Source: Chara braunii
Lineage: Eukaryota; Streptophyta; Charophyceae; Charales; Characeae
NCBI GenBank assembly: GCA_003427395.1
Contig: BFEA01000102.1
Span: 2,805,339 to 2,869,338, forward strand
DNA: 64,000 nt
Direction: 5' to 3'
The notes under the pieces are model-generated. The model worked only from the letters and a program-made list of their open reading frames with translations, was not told where the DNA came from and ran no database searches. Shown here in pieces: positions 56,118 to 64,000 of the stretch (positions are counted from its first letter, which is position 1; the number at the start of each line of letters is the position of its first letter). Both the position numbers and the translations under genes were made by a program.

Positions 56118-57905
56118 CGAATATCCCGTCTCGTTAGCACCAATCGGACAAGCCAATCAACCTCACCTTCTTTACAAGTGTTTCGTCTGGGTTGATCTTA
56201 ACGAGAACTAGGCAAGCCCAGAGAAGCTGACGTCACTCGCCTAGCTCATCGCAAGGCATCCTCCGAGATGGCTATCCCCAAAGAGAACCTTAACTTTATT
56301 GTTGATAAAAGTCATGCACAGTGCTCGAAAGGGGCCAATAGCAAACGTTTGATCATCTTCTACCGCAACGATAACAGTCCATACATTTGTGGTCTCGACG
56401 ACTAACTCAATATGACATGTGACCTCCTTTGGCATAAGTCACCTCCGCGCCCGTCTCTCGTCGTCAATTAAAGCGTCCAAAATACTTATATTAATGCAAA
56501 TAGGAGTAGTCTTTAATTATAATAAGTGAGAGCAAGCGCTGACCTTAGTCAGCAATTGGTGGTTTCTTTGCGATGATCCAACCTTCATTCAGCCCTCATC
56601 TCTGCCTAAACATCCATCTACCTCCTATTAACCGTTGCCACCGCTTATTACAATACTCCCTCTTCCCTTAGCCTGAACACTAGCCCCGGTTATCTAATAG
56701 GGTCGTTCTAGCCTTGTATCGAGTCAGCGTTTCCGAAGTAAAAGAGAGGTCCAGGCAACTGGGGGAAAGAAACACGGCATTGATCACCAGTTCACACGAC
56801 CCTCAATTCAAGACGAGGCTTACCAGCGTTCCGACTCAGCAGAGTGCACCCCTCAAAGTCAAGAAACACACTAGTCATTCCCGCCTCCGCAGAGAAAGCC
56901 TAACTAAACATTAAAGCTGACCATTGCGGATATTTGAGGCGGACAGCAGAGCCTAGTCGACAAGTAGAGATCCCGTTCACTTATACAGCCAAACTGACGC
57001 CTCACTATCGCACCCTTCTTCATACACCCCACTGACTAGATAAGCCAGAGTAAAGTCGCCAACAATCCCCCGTGCAGGGTCCCTCCGACTTCGGCATATG
57101 TCGCANANGGGTACATAGCCNTGCTCGACCTCACTCTCTCTCTTTTGACTGTTGCGTGNGTCTTTCTCGATGTCAGCATNGCTTCTCCGTCTNGCCCTTA
57201 CTTGTCCATTANCCCTCCACACGCACAAGCAACATCCGGCTTTGTCACATCGTCACACACGAGTCTCACACGGTGAGTATGCTAAAACCTCTCGCCNTTG
57301 NCTGCTCGTTAAAGAGGATCGCGACAACGATCCCTCACTCTGGTTCTCTCGCATGTCCACCCTGTCTTGTCNCANACTGAAGTCAAGTTGACGTCAGCAT
57401 TCCAAGCACGCATGCGGCACTTGCCTCACCCAAAGGTCTGGTGCCTCTCTCGTACTNACAGTCTCTAAGAGAACAGAGTCCTCGCTACTCCAAACCAGGT
57501 AATGTTGACGTCAACTCTTTGGACACGCTCCCTGCGCGCGCTCTCCACACAGCCTAGCCCCTATCTCGTANCCACAGTCAATCATGCCCCTGCTGCTCCC
57601 TCGTAGCAAGCGTACCCTCTCACAGTCACACTCGACCTCTAGACGGCGTAGCCGCGCTTCATCAGCACGGAACTCGTACAAGTGGTGAGGCTGACTGTCC
57701 CAGGCCCGGGGCGGTCGGAAAGATGCGCGCTCGATCTCACTGCAGCCCAGTCTCTACCTGCCCGTACCAGCTTCGCCACACTGTCTCTCTACTCGCCCAC
57801 TCATGTTGACTTCTGCGAGTGTCCCTCCTTTCGTCCCTGCCACTGTGATTATCCGCGCTCCTTTCCTCTGCCTCCCGTTCTCTCTGTCTCGCGTCCTCTA
57901 GGCCT
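55170..57905. other. Right LTR interior, no recognised gene
   Basis: Collinear with 36300-38860. Has about 80 extra bases near 55741-55825 and 36 extra near 57688-57721, and a longer (AT)n run at 56091-56117. Short frames are not conserved with the left copy. Confidence 0.5.
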
Positions 57906-57908
57906 CAA

Positions 57909-58580
57909 CTATCTCGAGCTCGCCTCGAGTCCGCCCTCCACACCTTGAGCCAGCGGGTGGTTCTTGCGAACNNNNNNNNNNNNNNNNNNNNNNNNNNNNN
58001 NNNNNNNNNNNNNNNNNNNNNNNNNNNNNNNNNNNNNNNNNNNNNNNNNNNNNNNNNNNNNNNNNNNNNNNNNNNNNNNNNNNNNNNNNNNNNNNNNNNN
58101 NNNNNNNNNNNNNNNNNNNNNNNNNNNNNNNNNNNNNNNNNNNNNNNNNNNNNNNNNNNNNNNNNNNNNNNNNNNNNNNNNNNNNNNNNNNNNNNNNNNN
58201 NNNNNNNNNNNNNNNNNNNNNNNNNNNNNNNNNNNNNNNNNNNNNNNNNNNNNNNNNNNNNNNNNNNNNNNNNNNNNNNNNNNNNNNNNNNNNNNNNNNN
58301 NNNNNNNNNNNNNNNNNNNNNNNNNNNNNNNNNNNNNNNNNNNNNNNNNNNNNNNNNNNNNNNNNNNNNNNNNNNNTAGCTTTGGGTTAGTCCGCATCCC
58401 CACCTCCTTAGCCCCTTCCACGTTAATTTTTAGTCTCACTTCGTCACCCCCATCGTAATTGAGCATCACAGTGATCCAAGGCCCTTCCCCAAACATAGGC
58501 TTCCAGCGAGCCTGATGGTACCAGTAGCCCGGTCTATAGTCGTGCAGTGCCATAGCCAGGCCTTCCTCAGCAGACCCTGC
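57909..58580 (-). pseudogene. LTR-encoded ORF a, right copy, interrupted by assembly gap
   Basis: Same start as 38863-39414 (ALHDYRPGYWYHQARWKPMF) with NYDGGDEVRLKINVEG instead of NYNGGDKVRLKINVEG, then the gap, then NHPLAQGVEGGLEASSR. Whether the middle is open cannot be told. Confidence 0.4.
57972..58376. other. Assembly gap (405 N)
   Basis: Run of N inside the right LTR. Its size is likely nominal. Confidence 0.99.
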
Positions 58581-59212
58581 ACCAGCTCAGTCCTCCGTCC
58601 CAAGCAGTCAAGGCCAAACTGCTTAGCGTGCAAAACAGACGCACGCCGGCCATCCCCTGTTCACCCGCTAAGACCGCGTTGCCTTCTGCCTGCCATTAGC
58701 CAGTACTCAGCATAACACGATTACCCAAGACTTGCTAGCTAAACACCAGTCCCTTTTTCTTCTTATAAGATTTTAATCTGTCGTGACCCCTGAGCTCTAA
58801 ACAGGGGATCAAACTAATAAAGCGCACTAATAAAAATAAAGAAAAATACTTTATTGGGAGGGGGGAAATTAGAACCAGTAGACAATAGTGAAACTCAGAG
58901 AAAGCGCGCCTTTCACTTCAAAAGCAGACCGTCGACCTACCCCTATCGGGTGCCCGTGTCCGATGGTAAGGAGGGGACTTATGACCCTCCATTCGGGGTG
59001 ATAAGTTTCCTACCGATGAGGCCGCGGGTGGCCCCTCTTTTAGGGTCCTCCCACGCGACGCCCAGCCAGGCAGACTTAGCACAAATGATTTACGAGGAAT
59101 CGTGCCACCCTAGGCCGTCAGGCAGTAATCGTCGCTCATAAAACGAAACGTCGGCCTCCCCTGCGATGTGACAGAACCCAATAAAGGAAATCCTCGCCTG
59201 AAAATCGGTAAG

Positions 59213-59227
59213 TTAATAATAATAATT

Positions 59228-59280
<53 letters not shown>
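59213..59280. repeat. (AAT)n microsatellite in the right LTR
   Basis: About 20 AAT copies, much longer than the equivalent tract in the left LTR (40133-40163). Confidence 0.95.
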
Positions 59281-59281
<1 letters not shown>

Positions 59282-59805
59282 GAAAAAGGAAACCCAATCA
59301 ATGCAGTGGACAAACGTCGCTGGATTATTCCAAATTAAAGCAATGGTTTTGATTCTCATGCTGATCAGGCGTTCTGCCTTCTCTTTTTTTTTATTTTTTT
59401 TATTTTTTTATTTTTTTTATTTTCCTTTTACCCCTTTGCTCCGTTTTTCCTTTCCAACAGCAATCTGTTTTCGTGCACCTAAACCATAACCCTGTAGAGC
59501 TGCGCTAGGCGCGCAATAGAAAAGAAAGCGCCTATCCCTCTACCTCCGCGTCCCAGGGCGAACCCAACGGCTACCATGGCCAGAGGTCGGTTGTGCTCTG
59601 CTGTACAGCAGGGCGCTGAGCCTGCGTGGACCAATGGAAAGCCCTGTGGCGCACCTTCTGCCGAAGCAGGCACCAACAGGACCAGTCCACGTCAAGGTAC
59701 GACCCGGGTACTGAAAATTGCAATTCAGGAACATACCTACAGACCGCGGACACCAAGCAAAGACTTGGTACGGGGAGGAGGGCCCGGACACCGCGCCCTT
59801 CGACA

Positions 59806-60020
59806 ACGGGAACCTATCCTGTCGTAGGGGATTGCGGAATATATGGCTGGCGCATCCGGCTAGAGCGGCGAAGGGACAATGCGACCTCGTCCGCCTTGGC
59901 GGTTCGCGGGGTTATTTTGCGTCATTCCCGAGTTGTGTCTTGGTTTTGTTTAACTCCTGCGTGACATGGCCGGCAGGGCTCCTGCGCTTTGCAAAAAGGC
60001 AGGAGCCGATGCGCTCGACA
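59806..60020 (+). mobile_element. LTR-1, fourth segment (3' end)
   Basis: Resumes LTR-1 at GGGAACCTATCCTGTCGTAGGGGA and ends GAGCCGATGCGCTCGACA, collinear with 21975-22176. It is followed by ACGT (60021-60024), the same four bases that precede the LTR-1 start at 5884. Confidence 0.85.
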
Positions 60021-60024
60021 ACGT

Positions 60025-62039
60025 TATGGTCGTGTGGAGCGGGCCGTTGTTGTTGCGTTTTTGTTAGTAACGTTGGTGGCGCTTTTCGATTACGACGAAG
60101 ATCTCCTACCGGTGCAGCTCGATATTATGCTCATGGTCCTCTCCTCTGCAACTTAGATCTCCGAATCAACTTGTACCTAGTCGCAGTTGGCTGCTAGGTA
60201 CATTTGTATGCTACGATCCTACAAAGAGAACGGGGCTAGATGGAGGTAAGAAGAGAGAGAGAGAGAGGAGGAGGGCAGACTTACAGGCACACCCACATCG
60301 TTTTTCCGAGGGCATGGTAACCAAGCGATCTCAAGGAAAGAAGCAGGTGGGGCCTGTTCACAACCAATCGAGTGAGCGGAAACGATGAGTTGTGTTGGAT
60401 TGAGTGGCCGACTCGCACCTTGCTGCTGGAACTGGCCTCCGGAGGGGGAACTCATTTGCAACTCAAGAAGTCAAACTTCACGGTGTCACGGGTTTCGAAT
60501 AGGGCATCTCACATCCCGAAGTCTTTGACGTTTTTCTCGTATGTTTGTCGACGTGTTGTGCATATGTGCCTTCTACCCGCTGCCTGGTTGATCCTTTGGG
60601 TAGTCGTATGTCTGTCTCAAAGGTTAAGCCATGCTCGTATGAGTGTGGGCACGTTGTACTGTGAGACTGCGAATGACTCATTAAACCAGTTATCGTTTAT
60701 TTGATGGTTTCCTTATCACTTGGATGACTGTGGTGATTCTATAGCTAAATTTTTGCAGCATGTCCCGACATCTGAGAAGGGTGTATTTTTATTGGATAAA
60801 AGACTGATCCGGGCCTACCTCGAGTTGCCCGTATCCGACCGAAGTCATGACCTGTTTTAGTGAAGGCAGAATACCAACAAAGAATGTGGGAGTGAGTGAC
60901 TGACAAAGGAGTTTGAGGAAGGAAGTGACAAAAACGAGGAGGAGCTTTATTACGTACCTGCTTGAAACTGTTAACGACAAGTGTTGGTGAGCGCTATGTG
61001 GCTCGAGCCGTGGAGACTGTATACAATGATCTGTTGTCATGATTTTGAGTTGCGCTAATATAATATCTTCATTTTTGAACTTCAATACGACTCTGCTGAA
61101 CTCTTATATGAGCGCCATTGTTCGGGAAGTGTGGTAATCACACGTCGCTCGCAACTATCGAGTATGGGGGCATGTGTCGGATCGCAACAATAGTCTACAT
61201 GGTCAATATATGCATACTGTTTATGCATGATACTGCGAATTGTTGCGCAGGGCACCGTGCATGGTTGTCTTATTTACGTTGCTGCAAGGCGTTGTGCATT
61301 GCAGAGCTTATTGTGCCTTATTGCTTGTATCGTGTTTGTGCTACTAAACTTTGCTACTGTGCACTACTTCTGAGTCGGGTTGTAGCACACCGCTTGTTGA
61401 GCACACTGTTGTCGGGTTTGCATTTCTACTTTGTTTTTATGAATAGAACACGAGAGAGTGTATTCTATTCGGACACGACCTAGGTTGCGCAGCGACGGTT
61501 TGATCGGCGGGAAGCGGCACCGTAGTTTTCGGTGAAGTATTTAAGTGACAAACTTGAAAGAGATCACTATTGCGATTTGGAGGACCGTCAGGAGGTCGCC
61601 ACTCTACGTCCTGGTCGAGGTTTGACCAATTCACAACGTTTTTGGCTACCATTGCGGAACCCTTAGGCACAAAACCTTCTCATGCGAGTCTGAGAGCACC
61701 CTCCTTGTATCTGAGTGACTAAATATCTCTCCTTTTGTCTTTCTTACTCTCAGTCTAGTCTATTTGGTTTAGAGAGCAAGGCGGTAAGCGGGATTGGAAA
61801 CCCGTAATCTGCGCCAAGACCTCTGTGGGAGTTCGGCCCACCGATTGCGGGAGCTCCGTCGGAGCCTAGGTGAGGTCTTGGAGGTAAAGAATTGTCAAGT
61901 ATACCTCCTTTGCCTCGAGTCTGACCCCACTATGCCTCTACCACTACATCTCTTCAGTTTTGTTTTTGTTTTGACTGAAATCAGACTAAGGGGTGAACCC
62001 GAAGAAGGTGGGAGGAAGGTAGTATTGTATGCATGTGAT
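60025..62039. other. No gene recognised
   Basis: Unique-looking sequence. A 121-codon plus-strand frame at 61118-61483 is Cys/Leu-rich and has no recognisable domain. Others are shorter. A GA run lies at 60247-60272. Confidence 0.4.
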
Positions 62040-62795
62040 TGGGTCAATCAAAGGTTGAACACTGTTTCTAAGTTGAATGACCCAGTGCTATATTTATTGT
62101 TTGTTTTCTTAAGGACCACACATTGACTCTAAGATGAATGATCTGGTTGCTGTGTTTATTTTTGAGGGTTTCCTTCTCTTATTTTTTAGACTAAGCATTG
62201 TTTCTAAGCTGAATGGCTTGGTCTATCTGTTTCTTTTGGGGTTTCAGACTGAAGTTGGGCTGAATGGTTCAACTTCATACTTTTATGTGTCTTGAGATAG
62301 ACTGAACATTGTTTCCAAGCTGAATGGTTCAGTCTCATGTTCTATTTTGAGAGAGGATTTTGGTGAAGGGCTGCGCATTGTTTCCAACCCGAATGGTTTA
62401 GCCTGAAGTCAAACTCTAAGCACAAATGAGTATAATTGGAAATATTTTATGTATATTTGCATGTGAACAGACAACTGAACATTGTTTTCAAGCCGAATGG
62501 TTCGGCTTAAGTCATATCATTAAGAAGAGAGCTAACGTTAAGAGTATAATTGCAAGTAAATTGGGCAAGCTGAGCATTGTTTCTAAGTTTAATAGGTCAG
62601 TCCGCTGCCTGCATTTTAAAGACAGGTCAGAGAATTATTAGATATTGGATATTTAAACAGTCCATAGCAACTCAGCAGGGTTTCTAAGTTGAATGACTTA
62701 GTCACATGCCCAAAGAAGAGAGAAGTAGTTCTGCAATATGTTCATGTATAATCTAAGGAATGTTAGGTATTGTTTCTAAGTTTAATGGTCTAACG
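62040..62795 (+). repeat. Array of about ten hairpin units with conserved loop
   Basis: Units at 62040, 62111, 62187, 62250, 62299, 62367, 62472, 62565, 62668 and 62761 share a core close to ATTGTTTCYAAGCTGAATG. Flanks of each core pair with each other: TAGACTAAGC/GCTTGGTCTA, AGACTGAAC/GTTCAGTCT, TGAAGTTG/CAACTTCA, TGGGTCA/TGACCCA, TGTTAGGT/GTCTAACG (with G-U pairs). Units 2, 6, 8 and 9 pair less well. Stems differ between units while the core stays the same. Spacing is 49-105 bases. No coding frame covers the array. Confidence 0.8.
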
Positions 62796-63179
62796 TTATG
62801 CCATATGTAAGATGAGTAAAGGAGTAATCATCTAGAGGATCAATAAACTATCTTATAAGAAAACAACTTGGGACTTTAGTGATAGTACTTACCTATTGTA
62901 GTATGGATTTGCATGTGATTGATTGTGAGTTTTACTCGCTTTGAGTTGTAGCTTGGATATATAGTTGCCTTAAATGCTCGTAATGTGTTGGAGTTCTTTG
63001 AGTTAGTTCAATTTCTGCATTTTCTGGATAAGTTGATTTTCGCATACTTGAATTTTTATAAAATTTGGAAAGTTATTATTGATAAGGGAAGTGTTGTCTA
63101 AATTTCTGCAGATCCAAGGAGTTGGTCAAATTTTATCTTTGAAAAATTTTAATTTTTGTATTAGTTCATATCTGGCTTA
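62796..63179. other. No gene recognised
   Basis: AT-rich, no supported frame or repeat. Confidence 0.4.
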
Positions 63180-63655
63180 GTGAGAGAAGATTAACAACAA
63201 TCATATTTTTCATCACCACTTCAGGACACTCTTCACCACTTCAGGATGCAGTCTGCCTACAAAGGTGGTTTTCAGGGTCTTAGGACCTTTCACCACTTCA
63301 GGACCATTCAAATATGAAAATCCTGAATGGTCCTGAAGTGGTGAAAGTTCCGAAGACCCTAAAAACCCGGTTTAGGCGGTTGCGTCCTCAAGTCGTGAAA
63401 GACGGTTTTCATGTGTTTTGACCTTTCATCACTTTAGGACCATTCATGATTTTCAAACTATCCAAAACTCTCACTTGACCACTTCAGGACACCCTTCACT
63501 ACTTCAGGATGCAGTCTACCTAAACAAATGGTTTTCGGGATCTTCGGACCTTTCACCACTTCGAGACCATTCAGGATTTTTAGACTGCCCAAAACTCTCA
63601 CTTCAGAATTTTCATTCTTGAATTCTTAGCTACCCGATAACCGCTTGTGGGCTCA
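63180..63655 (-). mobile_element. Foldback repeat, copy 2, opposite orientation
   Basis: Reverse-complement counterpart of 5144-5598, with the same outer edges and internal unit (CACCACTTCAGGACCATTCA, GGTGGTTTTCAGGGTCTT). An internal hairpin joins about 63240-63320 with 63322-63365. Diverged from copy 1 by substitutions and a rearranged middle. Confidence 0.8.
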
Positions 63656-64000
63656 GTAAAAATATGGGAAACCCACTTTTCTATGGGAGATGCTGCCCAA
63701 ATTTTTACTAAATCAAGGAGTTAGACAAAATGTAACCTTTTGAAGTCATAATTATTTTGAATTTTGTATTTAACTTTGTATAAATTTTGAAAAGGCACTT
63801 TTTCTAGAGGAAGTGCTGCAAAAATTTTCCTTGTTTTGAAGAGTTATATTATATTTTGATACGAAAGATTTTTGATAATGCACTGTGTATAGGGGAGGTG
63901 CTCACGAAATATTTTTTATTTTTTTAGCATTTATTTAGAAGCAAGTGTAGACTAAGTCTGCTGAGAAATATAAGTAAGATGTGATATGGAAGTTTATTCT
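63656..64000. other. AT-rich end of window, no gene
   Basis: Contains loosely repeated words (GGGAGATGCTGCCCAAATTTT, GGAAGTGCTGCAAAAATTTTC, GGGGAGGTGCT) about 100 bases apart, also seen near 63085-63110, suggesting a degenerate tandem repeat. Confidence 0.4.

Larger units (their letters stand above)
33104..59805 (-). mobile_element. Giant Ty3/gypsy LTR retrotransposon (26.7 kb)
   Basis: Two direct repeats (33104-40689 and 51642-59805) flank an 10.95 kb interior with gag-PR-RT-RH-IN order on the minus strand. Ends are TGTC...CGACA (plus strand). A tRNA-Asp primer site lies 4 bases inside the right LTR. The insertion splits LTR-1 cleanly: ...GGGAAGG..TGCCCTGCGG | element | ACGGGAACCTATCCTGTCG. 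Flanking four bases are GCGG and ACGG, a one-mismatch target duplication. In size and with extra sequence upstream of gag it recalls Ogre/Tat-lineage elements, but LTRs near 8 kb exceed the ~5 kb I know for those. All protein domains are broken. Confidence 0.9.
51642..59805 (-). repeat. Right (5') LTR of the gypsy element, 8164 bp including gap
   Basis: Plus-strand start TGTCGCACTTTTTCC, end CTTCGACA. Collinear with the left LTR. It retains the module M1 region that the left copy lost. Candidate TATA on the minus strand is TATAAG near 58765, and an AATAAA lies near 58855. Length includes 405 N whose true size is unknown; the equivalent stretch on the left is about 230 bases. Confidence 0.9.

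Noticed and set aside
33104-59805. Plain 8 kb segmental duplication flanking an unrelated gypsy fragment
   Set aside because: The primer site, TG/CA ends and the split LTR-1 halves at the outer edges all coincide with the repeat borders, which a segmental duplication would not produce.
61118-61483. Cys/Leu-rich 121-codon membrane-like protein
   Set aside because: No domain, no repeat copy to test conservation, and composition is what TG/GC-rich non-coding DNA gives.
62040-62795. CRISPR-like array
   Set aside because: Repeats are degenerate, spacing varies from 49 to 105 bases, and the context is a eukaryotic nuclear genome.

Overview
The window is repeat-packed eukaryotic nuclear DNA. I see no intact host protein gene, rRNA, tRNA gene or CRISPR array. 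Three features point to the green-plant (streptophyte) lineage: a LINE whose first ORF has the plant-type DUF4283-like plus CCHC arrangement and whose second ORF ends in a zf-RVT-like domain; a Ty3/gypsy element with a tRNA-Asp primer site; and abundant simple repeats. A charophyte alga such as Chara would fit, but that is inference. Scattered single Ns and two N runs (25156-25325, 57972-58376) mark uncertain assembly inside repeats.

Most of the window reads as one nest of mobile elements. A ~5 kb LTR (here LTR-1, TG...CA ends) starts at 5884 and ends at 60020, flanked by ACGT on both sides. Its pieces (5884-6964, 28908-32455, 32949-33103, 59806-60020) sum to 4999 bp, against 4956 bp for an uninterrupted copy of the same family at 17221-22176 (flanked by ACGG). 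The gap between pieces 1 and 2 is filled by a minus-strand LINE (poly-A at 6965, 5' end near 28907). The LINE is itself split inside ORF1 by reverse-oriented LTR-family DNA (13550-27432), which holds the uninterrupted LTR copy. Piece 2/3 is split by a 489 bp TTAA-flanked inverted-repeat element, and piece 3/4 by a 26.7 kb minus-strand gypsy element (33104-59805).

The gypsy element is the most remarkable object. Its LTRs are about 7.6 and 8.2 kb, with TGTC...GACA ends. A primer site matching tRNA-Asp lies four bases from the LTR. Gag, protease, RT/RNase H and integrase remnants follow in order, all broken. A protein module of about 110-150 residues recurs four times ahead of gag, once inside the LTR itself and three times after the primer site. 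The LTR carries two further ORFs, and the element's 3' end carries an oppositely oriented ORF behind a TATA box.

Flanking the nest are a 16-copy, ~80 bp satellite whose monomers contain a hairpin (2385-3623), two oppositely oriented copies of a foldback repeat (5144-5598 and 63180-63655), and an array of about ten hairpin units (62040-62795) with a conserved loop and stems that differ between units yet often stay paired. Simple-sequence and minisatellite tracts fill much of 13960-17215 and 22181-25640.
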